Notes: generated from the letters alone by a model not told the origin. Positions 18,205 to 28,929 are shown, counted from the stretch's first letter. The stretch is DNA of 64,000 nucleotides from Bacteroidales bacterium (GCA_016707785.1 JADJGZ010000006.1:143234-207233), one strand, 5' to 3'. Program-made: numbers and translations.

Positions 18205-19509
18205 ATGAAGCTTTCTATTCCCAAAAACCCATTTATCTTCTTTCTGCCGCTTTTGGTGTTATACCTTTTTATTGTTTTTTTTCTACACTCTGATACTCAT
18301 TATGGGGATGAGAATCGTTACCTGATATTTGCAAATAACTTACTGAATGGTATTTATTCGCCACCTCCCCCAGATATCGACCTGAGTAATGGCCCTGGAT
18401 ATCCAATATTAATGATGCCTTTCCTTGCCCTGAATTTGCCATTGATAACGATATCATTATTCAATGCCGTTCTCTACTATCTTTCTGTTGTACTGCTATT
18501 TATCTCATTAAAAAGATCAGTCAACATAAAATTAGCGCTTGCTTTTAGTTTATTCTGGGGATTCTATATAAATGCGCTTGAATTTCTTCCCGTAATGCTC
18601 TCTGAGATATTGATTCTATTCTTAAGCGTACTTTTTTTATTGCTCATGCTTCATGCATTTTCAAAAGGAGATAAACCTAAACAAAGAATTAACTTAATAG
18701 CGGCAGGAGTTGTTTTGGGAGCCATAATACTTACCAAAACAATTTTTGGCTATGTATTGCTAGTCATGATAGTGGGAAATATTTTCTTATTGATATTCAA
18801 TTGGAGAATTCGAATGTACCAGAAAAGTATGATGATCCTAATGATTGGATTTATTGTTTCATTACCCTTTCTCATATATTCTTATTCATTGACGAATCGT
18901 GTCTTCTATTGGAGCTCAGTTGGAGGAAATAATTTATACTGGATGTCAACTCCTCATGAGAATGAGTACGGGAGCTGGATGTCCTTTGAAAAGAAAGATT
19001 TGGATACTTTAAATCTGCATAGTCAAGTAAAACCTCATTATTTTTCAGAATTCTCCAGTCTTCATTATAGCAATATGCTGGAAATATTTAAGAAACATGG
19101 TGTTGAGCAGGATGATGCATATAGGGATGCAGCTATTCAAAACATAAAAAATCATCCTGTTAAATACTTAAAAAATTGTTATAGCAATCTCAGCAGAATC
19201 CTTTTTAACTTTCCCTATTCATATAAGCTTCAATCCCCTGATACTTTGCTGCGAATTCCTTTTAACGGATTGTTAGTAATGCTAATGCTTTTGAGTCTGA
19301 TTCCAACACTTAAAAATTGGATAAATGTTGAGAATCCCATCAAATTTTTACTAATATTCTCCTTGATTTACCTGGGTGGAAGCATACTGGCGAGTGCAGA
19401 AACCAGGATGTTCTCTGTTGTTGTACCTTTCTTTATTTATTGGGTAGCAACCATCTTATCAAAAACAATTAAGTTCAATTTTAAAATTGAAGAAGGAACA
19501 AGTCAATAG
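18205..19509 (+). CDS. GT-C fold membrane glycosyltransferase (ArnT/family 39-like)
   Basis: This 434-residue protein has many hydrophobic segments. The early extracytoplasmic loop contains THYGDENRYLIFANNLL, with the acidic residues after TM1 that serve as the catalytic site in GT-C enzymes. Ten or so further TM helices follow, with a periplasmic loop around residues 230-320. It would use a polyprenyl-phosphate-linked sugar, probably from the GT2 upstream, to decorate a glycan or lipid on the outer face of the inner membrane. It is separated from the GT2 by about 225 AT-rich bases, so it may have its own promoter. Confidence 0.75.
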   Translation: MKLSIPKNPFIFFLPLLVLYLFIVFFLHSDTHYGDENRYLIFANNLLNGIYSPPPPDIDLSNGPGYPILMMPFLALNLPLITISLFNAVLYYLSVVLLFISLKRSVNIKLALAFSLFWGFYINALEFLPVMLSEILILFLSVLFLLLMLHAFSKGDKPKQRINLIAAGVVLGAIILTKTIFGYVLLVMIVGNIFLLIFNWRIRMYQKSMMILMIGFIVSLPFLIYSYSLTNRVFYWSSVGGNNLYWMSTPHENEYGSWMSFEKKDLDTLNLHSQVKPHYFSEFSSLHYSNMLEIFKKHGVEQDDAYRDAAIQNIKNHPVKYLKNCYSNLSRILFNFPYSYKLQSPDTLLRIPFNGLLVMLMLLSLIPTLKNWINVENPIKFLLIFSLIYLGGSILASAETRMFSVVVPFFIYWVATILSKTIKFNFKIEEGTSQ

Positions 19510-19686
19510 TGGATTTTAGGTTTATTTGTTTGACGAAGGATTTGTAAAGCAATACTTATACTAAAATGATGAAGAGAATTCTACGAAAGTCTTGGTATAA
19601 TGAAGTTCAAATACTATTTCACTATGTAATGCAATCATAAAAGAGAATAGCGATGATGTAGCATTGAATCATAAGTATTGAAACAG

Positions 19687-19723
19687 TAACGGAGGATAAT
19701 GAATTATCCTCCGTTATCTTTTT
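19687..19723. terminator. Strong hairpin between convergent genes
   Basis: A near-perfect inverted repeat of about 13 bp (TAACGGAGGATAA and its complement) with a tetraloop is followed by TCTTTTTC. It lies between the rightward GT-C gene and the leftward lyase-cadherin gene and probably terminates rightward transcription of the glycan cluster. Confidence 0.8.
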
Positions 19724-19815
19724 CTTGGCTAAACAATTCATTCAATCTTTTTTTCAGGTAATTTGATTTTTCGATGAAATGAGCTTATTCAATTATTCCG
19801 CTTGATAATCATGTG

Positions 19816-22800
19816 TTACCTGATAATGAATTTCTTAGATGATTTCTTATCCTCTGATTGAATAAGCATATAATAAGTTCCTGAAGGAAGTTGTCCTAAA
19901 TCTAAAACTTCCTTGTTCACATTGTCCATTTTATGCACATAAACAGTTTTTCCTTCAACATTAAAAATATTAATTAATATCCATTCTGCCTGCAATCCAG
20001 GGATTTCAACGTTAATAATTCCACCACTTGGATTTGGATATATTGACCATTCTATCTTTGTGTCCCCATTATCATGATTCTGCATTGTGAGACTATCTTC
20101 AAAATGACTACTTCCACCATTTGTTAAATAATTGTTTAAACTACCATTTGAATATACAGTTGGTGCTGTAAATAATACGTCTTCAATATCAATTAAATTA
20201 ATAGTTATTGTAGCTTGGCTCGAACTATTAGGATTTCCATTATCTGACACAGAAATAGTTATCTGAAAAGTTGACTGATTTTCGAAATCCAGAACAGAAG
20301 AGTTGGATACAAGAAGTTTTCCTGTTGCATTATTAATATAGAACGCTCCTCCAGGATTTCCTGATATAATTTGATAAGTCAATAACTGGCTTACATCCTG
20401 ATCCTGAGCCTCCACTGTGCCAATTGTTGTTCCATTCATGGAATTTTCTTCTATTGCAAATGCCTGATTGTTAATATTTGGAGAATCATTCACATTAAGA
20501 AGATTGACAGTTGCATTAGCTTGGCTGGACAATAAACCCACACCATTATCCTGAACTTTTATAACAAGTACAAATGATGTTATGAGTTCATAATTGAGAG
20601 CTGCACTATTAGCTACGATAAGTGTTCCATTTGCAGAATTTATTGCAAAAGCACCACTCGTGTTTCCTGAAAGAATAGTATATGTTAATGACTGACCGGC
20701 ATCTGGATCTGATGCAACTACTGTGCCGACTATTGTTCCATTTGACGAATTCTCACTGACTGAAAAAATCTGGTTGCTTATTATCGGTGGTTCATTAAGA
20801 TTTGAGATATTTATAGTAATCGTGGCCTGACTGCTTAAGCTTCCAGTACCATTATCCTGAACTTTTACAATCAAAGAAAAAGTGGGAATAAGTTCAAAAT
20901 TTATAGAAGCTGAATTAGATACAACTAATTGACCTGAACTGGTATTAATTGCAAAAGCCCCATTCGTATTCCCCGAAATAATGGAATATGTGATGGACTG
21001 TCCGACATTAGGGTCAGAAGCAATAACAGTACCTACAATAGTCCCATTTGCAGAATTTTCATTTAAGGTAAAGGATTGGTTGGTAATAACAGGAGGTTGG
21101 TTACCGGTTGCAAGGATATTTATTGTAGAGACTGCTGAATTTGTTAAATTGCCGTATCCATTATCCATAACTTGAATAGTAAGATAAAATACGGGTGTCG
21201 TACCAGGATTTAGAGCAGAAGAATTATTCACAAATAAAACTCCTGAAACTGGGTTTATACCAAATCCATTATTCACATTTCCTGCAATGATGGAATATGT
21301 GAGTGCTTGCCCTGCATCAGGATCTGTTGCCAGAACGGTACCTAAAGAAGAACCATTTGCAGTAAATTGATATACATTGAAAATCTGATTACTGAGAATG
21401 GGCTGTTCATTAATATTATTAATGTTAATAGTTATGCTTCCTTGATTATATAGGTTACCTGTGCCATTGTCCTGAACTTTTACTGCTATTGTAATAAAAG
21501 GAGTGACCTCATAATTTAAAATAGTGGAGTTGGTAACAATCAGATTCCCATTCGTAGAATTAATTGCAAAAGCACCTCCGGTATTACCTGAAAGGATGGA
21601 ATAAGTTAGGGTTTGACCAGCATCAGGATCAGTGGCAATTACAGTCCCAACAGTTGTTCCGTTGGCTGAATTCTCATTGATGGAAAAGGATTGGTTACTA
21701 ATAACCGGCTGTTCATTAATATTTAATAGAGTAATTGTGACTGTAGCCTGACTGCTTAGATTGCCAGTGCCATTATCAAGTACTTTTACTACTAAGGCAA
21801 ATGATGGAATAGTCTCGAAATTTAAGGCTCCCGAATTTGTAACAATAATAACACCTGTGGCAGAATTAATGGCAAAAGCTCCATTTGTATTACCAGATAG
21901 AATCGAATATGTGAGCAATTGCCCTGCGTCAGGATCAGTTGCAATCACCATTCCTACTGATACCCCATTAGACGAATTCTCATTAATAGAAAAAGCCTGA
22001 TTTGTGATTAAAGGTACCTCATTTAGGTTAAGAATATTTACGGTGATTGTAGCCTGACTACTAAGATTGCCGGTACCGTTGTCCTGAACTTTAATGATTA
22101 GGTTAAAAGCTGTAATGGACTCAAAGTTTATGGCAGTTGAGTTGGCAACACTAAGTACGCCGGATATAGCATTAATAATGAAAGCATTGTTTGTGTTTCC
22201 TGATAGAATTGAATATGTGAGAGTCTGTCCGGCATTAGGATCAGAAGCTACTACTGCGCCTACTGTACTTCCATTGGGTGCATTCTCATTCAGGTTAAAG
22301 GTCTGATTTGTAATAACAGGAGGCATGTTTCCAGCCTGCAAAACATTGATAGTGATGGTGGCATCATCATAAAGGTTGCCCGTACCGTTATCCTGAACTT
22401 TAATCAACAGACTGAAAACGGGATTCGTAGTATAGTTTACAACAATTGCGTTATTAACAGTTATTTGTCCGGAGGAGGAATTGATGATAAAAGCACTGCT
22501 GGTATTACCAGATATAATTGAATAGGTTAAAATTTGACCGGCATCTGGATCAGATGCAGCAACTATTCCAACAGATGTGCCATTAGCTGATCCTGAAGTA
22601 ACAGTAAAAGTTTGATTGTTTACAACAGGCGGTTCATTAATATTTATGAGGTTAATCATTACAGTAGCCTGACTACTCAGATTGCCAGTGCCATTATCCT
22701 GGACTTTCACAATCAAATCATAAGAAGGAGTAGCTTCAAAGTTTAATGCAGAAGAGTTAGCAACAGATATAACACCTGATAGAGAGTTTATTACAAAAGT

Positions 22801-25800
22801 ACTGTTTGTGTTTCCTGAAAGAATGGAAAATGTTTTGGTTTGACCTGCATCCGGATCAGTGGCAATTACTGTACCAACAGTAGTTCCGTTGACAGAATTC
22901 TCATTTATTGAGAAGGATTGGTTAGTGATAACCGGTGGTTCATTAATGTTTATTAAAGTGATTGTGACTGTAGCCTGACTGCTTAGACTTCCAGCGCCAT
23001 TATCCTGAACTTTAATAACCAATGCAAAAGACGGCGTAGATTCAAAGTTGAGTGCTGCAGAGTTGGCAACAGTGATAATTCCTGTTGTAGAACTGATGGC
23101 AAAAGCAGTATTGGTATTTCCGGAAAGAATGGAAAATGTTTTGGTTTGACCTGCATCCGGATCAGTGGCAATAACTGTTCCTACAGTAGTTCCATTGGAA
23201 GAGTTTTCGCTGATAGAGAAGGATTGGTTAATGATAACCGGTGGCTCATTAATATTTATAAGATTGATAGTGACTGTAGCCTGACTGCTTAGATTGCCAG
23301 TGCCATTATCCTGAACTTTAATAACCAATGCAAAAGACGGTGTAGATTCAAAGTTGAGTGCTGCAGAGTTGGCAACAGTGATAATTCCTGTGGTAGAACT
23401 GATGGCAAAAGCAGTATTGGTATTTCCTGAAAGAATGGAAAATGTTTTGGTTTGACCTGCATCCGGATCAGAAGCAATGACTGTTCCAACTGCAGTTCCA
23501 TTGGCTGAATTCTCATTGATTGAGAAGGATTGGTTAGTGATAACCGGAGGTTCATTGATATTTAGGAGAGTGATTGTGACTGTGGCCTGGCTGCTCAGAT
23601 TGCCAGCACCATTATCCTGAACTTTCACAACCAAAGCAAATGATGGTGAAGTTTCAAAGTTGAGTGCTGAGGAGTTAGCAACTGTGATAATACCTGTAGT
23701 GGAACTGATGGAAAATGCAGTATTGGAATTGCCTGAAAGAATTGTGAAATTTAATGTTTGACCAGCATCTGGATCAGTGGCAATTACTGTTCCAACAGTA
23801 GTTCCGTTTGCTGAATTCTCATTAGTAGAAAAAGCCTGATTTGCGATTACAGGTAGCTCATTTAGATTAAGAATATTCACTGTGATTGTAGCCTGGCTGC
23901 TAAGATTGCCAGTGCCGTTGTCTTGAACTTTAATGATCAGGTTAAAAACAGCGAGTGATTCAAAGTTTATTGAAGCAGAGTTAGCTACACTCAGCACTCC
24001 AGATAAAGCGTTGATAGTAAAAGCGTTGTCTGCATTTCCTGAAAGAATTGAATATGTGAGAGTCTGACCTGAATTAGGATCTGATGCAACAACAGTGCCT
24101 ACTGTAGCTCCGTTAGGTGCATTCTCATTCAGGTTAAAGTTTTGATTGGTAATAACAGGAGGCAAGTTTCCAGCTTGCACAACATTAATTGTGATAATTG
24201 CATCATCATACAGGTTTCCTGTTCCATTATCCTGTACTTTAATCAACAGACTGAAAAGTGGATTGGTTGTATAATTGACAACTGTTGCGTTATTAATTGT
24301 AATAAGTCCGGTCGAGGAATTAATAATAAATCCATTACTGGTATTACCTGATATAATTGAATAGGTTAAAACCTGGCCGGCATCGGGATCAGACGCAGCA
24401 ACCGTTCCCACTGATGTGCCATTTGCAGAACCTGAAGTCACACTAAAAGATTGATTGCTTACAACAGGAGGTTCATTGATATTTATAAGATTTATGGTTA
24501 CAGTGGCCTGGTTACTCAGATTGCCAGTGCCATTATCCTGGACTTTCACTACCAAAGCGTAAGATGGTGTGGATTCAAAGTTGAGTGCTGCAGAGTTTGC
24601 AACAGTAATAATACCTGTTGCAGAGTTGATGGCAAAAGCAGTATTAGTGTTGCCTGAAAGAATAGAATATGTTAAAGTCTGACCAGCGTCCACATCAGAT
24701 GCACTTACTGTTCCAACCGTTGCTCCGTTAGTTGAATTTTCATTGATGGAGAAGGATTGGTTACTAATAGCAGGAGGTTCATTGACATTAATGAGCAAAA
24801 TTGTGACTGTTGCCTGGCTGCTGAGATTACCGGTGCCATTATCCTGAACTTTTACTACTAAAGCGTAAGATGGTGTTGATTCAAAGTTGAGTGCTGCAGA
24901 GTTTGCAACAGTAATAAGACCAGTTGTGGAGTTGATAGAAAAAGAAGTATTGGTATTTCCTGAAAGAATGGAAAACGTTTTAGTTTGACCTGCATCAGGA
25001 TCAGAAGCTACAACCGTTCCAACACTGGCTCCGTTGACTGAATTCTCATTGATGGAGAAGGATTGGTTAGTGATAACTGGTGGTTCATTAATATTTATAA
25101 GATTGATTGTGACAGTAGCCTGACTACTGAGAATGCTATTTCCGTTATCCTGAACTTTCACAACCATCGTAAATGAAGGCGTGGATTCATAGTTTAGAGC
25201 GACAGAGTTAGCAACAGTGATAATACCAGTGGTGGAGTTGATGGCAAAAGCATTATTAGTGTTACCTGATAGAATAGCGTAAGTAAGTATTTGACCTGCA
25301 TCTGGATCATATGCGATTACTGTTCCAACGGTAGTTCCATTTACTGAATTTTCATTTATAGAGAAAGTCTGGTTTGTGATGACCGGAGCTTGATTTGTTG
25401 AACCTGAATATTCAAAAGTGCAAATATCAGGTGCACTTCCAATATATGGTAATCCAACATTTACTCCAGCATCAATTAAATCTGATCCGGAAGCTAAGTG
25501 TAAAAAATTAAGAACGGGTAAACTCCCATCAGCCTGCCTGGGTCCAGACATACCAATAGTATCAATACTAATAAAATCTGAATTACTAACTGTCACAGTA
25601 CCATTCCAGCTATTGTTTTGAACAATTGAGGATGTATTTATTGCATAATTTACAATATTCAGGTAACTAAGGTTATTCTTCAGAATGTGAGCATCATTGA
25701 ATTTAGAATAGTTAAATCCATAATTACCATTCCTGAATGCAGTGCAATTATATAGAATACTTGGGAAATGATTTAATCCATTACTGCTAAAATTTTCCTC

Positions 25801-26658
25801 AAAGCCGTTCATATAATTGTCATAAGCCATGCAGTCTGTCAGTTTTCTCAAATATGTAGTAAGTATACCATTTGTATTTGGGCCCATTTTAAATCCACAA
25901 CCATTGCCAGTATGTGTCATATTTGTGGGTGAATAGCCATTCAAAAAGGACCAACAATTATCTAATTCAATATAAGTATTAGTACCGAAGAAATCAAAAC
26001 CATCATCACTATTGAACCATGATCTGCACCCTCTAAAAATATTATTGTCAGAAGTGGTGTTGTTTGTCATTCCAAATCCATTAGAACCATCATATGGTAT
26101 TGTAGAAAGTGGGTCTTCATTGTGATGAGAATCACAATTCAAAATCAGGTTATTGTCGCAATTGCTGGAAATTGTAAATCCATAGCCCCCGACATGATCA
26201 AATTCGCAATTTTCAATAATACAATTATTCGTTCCGGAAGCTAACATCATTCCCACATTACAATTGACGACCTGTGGTAAATTAGTAACTCTTATCCCCT
26301 TAATGTGAATATAATTTGCAGTACCGGTTCTTAATCCAATTAAGGTTCCGGATGAGCTAGCCGAACCAAAATTAAAAACTGGTCTCTCAGTCAAATAGGA
26401 CCAGATTTTAATCATATTTGCAGAGGTTCCACTCTTATTCTGAAGAATTTGTTCAGCAACGTAATTATACGTTCCCCCTCTGACATAAATCGTATCCCCT
26501 GCATATACTTTTGTCCAGGCCTTGTTTAATGTAAAAAAAGGTGAATTTATAGTGCCACTGTTATTATCATTCCCTGATGGTGAAGTATAATATTTAGCAC
26601 CTAGTAGAAAACTATGATTTAATATGACTGATAGCATGAAAATTATAATAACTTTCAT
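19816..26658 (-). CDS. Giant T9SS-secreted protein: PL9-like beta-helix, 17 cadherin-type repeats, sorting domain
   Basis: The start is placed at the ATG at 26658, which gives a clean signal peptide (MKVIIIFMLSVILNHSFLLGA); an in-frame ATG at 26718 adds 20 residues. Residues about 20-420 form a right-handed beta-helix with CRSWFNSDDGFDFF (a DDxxD calcium-type cluster) and GCGFKMGP (candidate catalytic Lys), as in PL9 pectate lyases. Seventeen cadherin-like repeats of about 96 residues follow, each with NENSxNGTxVGTV, ATDPDAGQ and VKVQDNGTGNLSSQATVTI motifs. The protein ends with a T9SS type A sorting domain (IYPNPSGG to KKFIIR). It is expected at the cell surface as a polysaccharide-active or adhesive stalk. 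The frame is intact over 6.8 kb. Confidence 0.9.
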   Translation of the reverse strand: MKVIIIFMLSVILNHSFLLGAKYYTSPSGNDNNSGTINSPFFTLNKAWTKVYAGDTIYVRGGTYNYVAEQILQNKSGTSANMIKIWSYLTERPVFNFGSASSSGTLIGLRTGTANYIHIKGIRVTNLPQVVNCNVGMMLASGTNNCIIENCEFDHVGGYGFTISSNCDNNLILNCDSHHNEDPLSTIPYDGSNGFGMTNNTTSDNNIFRGCRSWFNSDDGFDFFGTNTYIELDNCWSFLNGYSPTNMTHTGNGCGFKMGPNTNGILTTYLRKLTDCMAYDNYMNGFEENFSSNGLNHFPSILYNCTAFRNGNYGFNYSKFNDAHILKNNLSYLNIVNYAINTSSIVQNNSWNGTVTVSNSDFISIDTIGMSGPRQADGSLPVLNFLHLASGSDLIDAGVNVGLPYIGSAPDICTFEYSGSTNQAPVITNQTFSINENSVNGTTVGTVIAYDPDAGQILTYAILSGNTNNAFAINSTTGIITVANSVALNYESTPSFTMVVKVQDNGNSILSSQATVTINLININEPPVITNQSFSINENSVNGASVGTVVASDPDAGQTKTFSILSGNTNTSFSINSTTGLITVANSAALNFESTPSYALVVKVQDNGTGNLSSQATVTILLINVNEPPAISNQSFSINENSTNGATVGTVSASDVDAGQTLTYSILSGNTNTAFAINSATGIITVANSAALNFESTPSYALVVKVQDNGTGNLSNQATVTINLININEPPVVSNQSFSVTSGSANGTSVGTVAASDPDAGQVLTYSIISGNTSNGFIINSSTGLITINNATVVNYTTNPLFSLLIKVQDNGTGNLYDDAIITINVVQAGNLPPVITNQNFNLNENAPNGATVGTVVASDPNSGQTLTYSILSGNADNAFTINALSGVLSVANSASINFESLAVFNLIIKVQDNGTGNLSSQATITVNILNLNELPVIANQAFSTNENSANGTTVGTVIATDPDAGQTLNFTILSGNSNTAFSISSTTGIITVANSSALNFETSPSFALVVKVQDNGAGNLSSQATVTITLLNINEPPVITNQSFSINENSANGTAVGTVIASDPDAGQTKTFSILSGNTNTAFAISSTTGIITVANSAALNFESTPSFALVIKVQDNGTGNLSSQATVTINLININEPPVIINQSFSISENSSNGTTVGTVIATDPDAGQTKTFSILSGNTNTAFAISSTTGIITVANSAALNFESTPSFALVIKVQDNGAGSLSSQATVTITLININEPPVITNQSFSINENSVNGTTVGTVIATDPDAGQTKTFSILSGNTNSTFVINSLSGVISVANSSALNFEATPSYDLIVKVQDNGTGNLSSQATVMINLININEPPVVNNQTFTVTSGSANGTSVGIVAASDPDAGQILTYSIISGNTSSAFIINSSSGQITVNNAIVVNYTTNPVFSLLIKVQDNGTGNLYDDATITINVLQAGNMPPVITNQTFNLNENAPNGSTVGAVVASDPNAGQTLTYSILSGNTNNAFIINAISGVLSVANSTAINFESITAFNLIIKVQDNGTGNLSSQATITVNILNLNEVPLITNQAFSINENSSNGVSVGMVIATDPDAGQLLTYSILSGNTNGAFAINSATGVIIVTNSGALNFETIPSFALVVKVLDNGTGNLSSQATVTITLLNINEQPVISNQSFSINENSANGTTVGTVIATDPDAGQTLTYSILSGNTGGAFAINSTNGNLIVTNSTILNYEVTPFITIAVKVQDNGTGNLYNQGSITININNINEQPILSNQIFNVYQFTANGSSLGTVLATDPDAGQALTYSIIAGNVNNGFGINPVSGVLFVNNSSALNPGTTPVFYLTIQVMDNGYGNLTNSAVSTINILATGNQPPVITNQSFTLNENSANGTIVGTVIASDPNVGQSITYSIISGNTNGAFAINTSSGQLVVSNSASINFELIPTFSLIVKVQDNGTGSLSSQATITINISNLNEPPIISNQIFSVSENSSNGTIVGTVVASDPDAGQSLTYTILSGNTSGAFAINSANGTLIVANSAALNYELITSFVLVIKVQDNGVGLLSSQANATVNLLNVNDSPNINNQAFAIEENSMNGTTIGTVEAQDQDVSQLLTYQIISGNPGGAFYINNATGKLLVSNSSVLDFENQSTFQITISVSDNGNPNSSSQATITINLIDIEDVLFTAPTVYSNGSLNNYLTNGGSSHFEDSLTMQNHDNGDTKIEWSIYPNPSGGIINVEIPGLQAEWILINIFNVEGKTVYVHKMDNVNKEVLDLGQLPSGTYYMLIQSEDKKSSKKFIIR
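20180..25397 (-). repeat. Seventeen tandem cadherin-type repeats, about 290 bp each
   Basis: The repeats lie inside the lyase-cadherin gene. Each unit encodes about 96 residues, starting PPVITNQSFSINENS and ending TVTINLININE. Two units (4 and 10) carry the variant VTSGSANGTSVG, and the unit after each (5 and 11) carries LNENAPNG, so a block of about six units appears to have been duplicated. Confidence 0.9.
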
Positions 26659-26923
26659 ATGCTTTGTTAGAATAATACTTTTGTATGAAAATGATATTTT
26701 TGGTAGGATAGAATTCATAGTTGTTAAATGAGCAGTTTTAGTTATTATAGCAAGAAAAACAAATTTTCTTTACTTTCATATGACTTTTTTTTAAGTTCAA
26801 CTCTAAATACCTTGATATACAGACAGCTAATGGACTTGATATCAAAGTTTGCTTTTAATGTAAACTTTTAATCAGCATAATGAATATGCATTATTGTTAG
26901 TCATTATTTATTGAAAGAACACC

Positions 26924-27157
26924 TTATTTAACGGCATAATTCAGTTTATCCATTGTTAAAAACCTAATAGGAGTTGGATTTACCTGAAAAATTGGATTTT
27001 CATACATTGAAAATTCAATGTTGAAACTAGTTTTGTTTGGAGTGGTGTTTCCAAATATTAAAGAAGTGAAAAGAAACAATTGAATGACTGTTAACAGAAT
27101 AAATACCAATGATATTCTGATTTTTCCAGCCTGATTTGAGATTAATTGATCTGTCAT
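26924..27157 (-). CDS. Small hypothetical protein with one membrane segment
   Basis: A 77-residue frame contains a single strongly hydrophobic stretch (residues about 13-36, ISLVFILLTVIQLFLFTSLIF), which could be a signal peptide or anchor, and a short polar tail. A TAGATTTG -7-like element lies at 27177-27184 in the right orientation. I recognise no family, and the gene lies alone between the cadherin gene and the sugar transferase. It may be a real small membrane protein or a chance frame. Confidence 0.4.
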   Translation of the reverse strand: MTDQLISNQAGKIRISLVFILLTVIQLFLFTSLIFGNTTPNKTSFNIEFSMYENPIFQVNPTPIRFLTMDKLNYAVK

Positions 27158-27523
27158 GATTCTTAAGTTCAGATCACAAATCTAATAAAATAGATTTTAG
27201 GAATATCTTTACTGAGATGTCAGAACCGCTCGATGTAAATCATATGGATAAATATATTTTTACAAAGTAAATATTTATTTTACTTTGTAATTTATTGTTA
27301 GCATGAGATTGCGAGAGATTGTGTTACAAAGTCGATATCAAAATCTATTGTAAAATGATTTTTCGTAATCTGAAAATGTGAATAAGTATTATAATATTGT
27401 TAATAAATAAAGTCTTGAAAGATGAACTTCATTTATAACATTACAAATTTAAGAGATTATTGGACCTGGAGTTATATTGTTTGCTAAAGGTACAAGTCTG
27501 AAAATTAATAGAATACATTAATT
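27158..27523. other. AT-rich intergenic region with one inverted repeat
   Basis: This gap has no supported gene. It contains a perfect 12-bp inverted repeat (TTACAAAGTAAA, 27260-27271 and 27279-27290) with a 7-base AT loop. It lies downstream of the leftward sugar-transferase gene and could be a factor-dependent terminator or a protein-binding site; no T-run follows. Confidence 0.5.
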
Positions 27524-28929
27524 TTATTGCCCAGAGCCCATTAATACAGATTTGATAGTTTTAACAGTTAGCAGTAAATCTGTTTCAAGCGACCAATTAT
27601 CGATATATTGTAAGTCCATTCTCATCCATTCTTCGAATGATATGCTATTTCTTTTTGGCATAGTTTGCCAGATACAAGTGATACCAGGTCTCATTGATAA
27701 ACGACGAAGCTGCCATGATTTGTACTGTTTGACCTCACTCATGATTGGTGGGCGAGGACCAACCAAAGACATATCACCTTTAATGACATTAAAGAATTGA
27801 GGCAGTTCGTCCAGACTGGTTTTTCTTAGGAATTTCCCTACGTTAGTAATTCTTGGGTCATTTTTGATTTTGAATACAGGACCTGTCATCTCATTTTGAT
27901 CCATTATCTTCATCTGCATCTTCTCTGCATCTTGCATCATTGTCCTGAATTTGTAGATAAAGAATTCACGCCCATGAAGTCCAACCCTTTTTTGTTTGAA
28001 TATCACTGGTCCTTTTGACGAAAACTTAATCATAACAGCGATCAGTATCATAAAAGGCATCCATAATGTTACGACAACACATGAAATAACAAAATCCATT
28101 ATGTACTTCCAACTCAGTGCGTATTGGTTTGATGGTGCATTTTTATATGAAATAAAAGGAATGCCATCAAAATGGTTCAAATCAGGTCGAGAAGTAGCCA
28201 TAGTCAATAGTTGTGAATGCAGGCGAAAAGCTACACCAACTTCTTCACAGGCGTGAATTATGTTTTGTACTTCATCTTCAATGATGTTTGATTTGCAATA
28301 AAAACTTCATCAACGATTTCAGATTTGATTATATTCGAAAGGTTGTTCGTCTTTTTGAACATCTTTATACTCGAGCTAAATGCATCATGAATGCGATGAG
28401 ATTCAGAAATAATCATTACAATTTTGTATCCCCACTCTGGATGATCAATGATTCGATTAATGAAAGACTCATTATCATCACCAGCAATGATTATAATATT
28501 TGTTAGATTATGTCCTTTTCGTCTTTGTCTCATATAGTGTTGATTGACAGCTATATAAGATGAGAAGATGCTAAGTTGATTTAAAATAGAAAAGAGGATT
28601 ATAAACTCCTTAGAAATGCTGGAAAGGTTGAAAAGGCTCACTAAACCAAAAAGAATACCAGCTCCTATAACAGTAAACATTACACTTTGCTTGAATAAGA
28701 TTGCATAGTGATTAACTTGGTAAATTTTTAGGAGGCTAGTTCTCGACAATCCAAAGAACCAAATTGGAAGTAGGAGTAATAGTAATGAAAGATATTCAGA
28801 GGAGTAAGTAATATTATCTGAAAAAAAATATCGTACAAGATTAAAGGCTAAAATGAAAGTAATAACCGTAAGGGCTATTGTAAAGATGCCAAACATCGAG
28901 GATTTTATGCGTTCATCTTCCCGGATCAT
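27524..28929 (-). CDS. Polyprenyl glycosylphosphotransferase (priming sugar transferase), frame broken once
   Basis: Two adjacent frames on the minus strand form one protein of about 467 residues. The part from 28929 has four hydrophobic helices, then a Rossmann-like region (NIIIIAGDDNESFI) up to EIVDEVFIANQTS. The frame then stops at 28258, but the next frame reads on without a break: EVQNIIHACEEVGVAFRLHSQ, then the catalytic bacterial sugar transferase domain with KRVGLHGREFFIYKFRTM, KTSLDELPQFFNV and MSLVGPRPP. One missing base at about 28262-28300 explains it. These enzymes place the first sugar-phosphate on undecaprenyl phosphate. It is the likely initiating enzyme for the cluster at 1-19.5 kb, but the split makes function uncertain as sequenced. 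Confidence 0.88.

Noticed and set aside
20180..25397. Regular ~290-bp repeats that could be taken for a repeat array or CRISPR
   Set aside because: They encode a continuous cadherin-repeat frame with varied sequence; no short identical repeats with unique spacers.
21761..25621. Several 60-90 residue plus-strand and shifted-frame ORFs inside the cadherin gene
   Set aside because: They are shadows of the repeats on the coding strand and have no independent start or family support.
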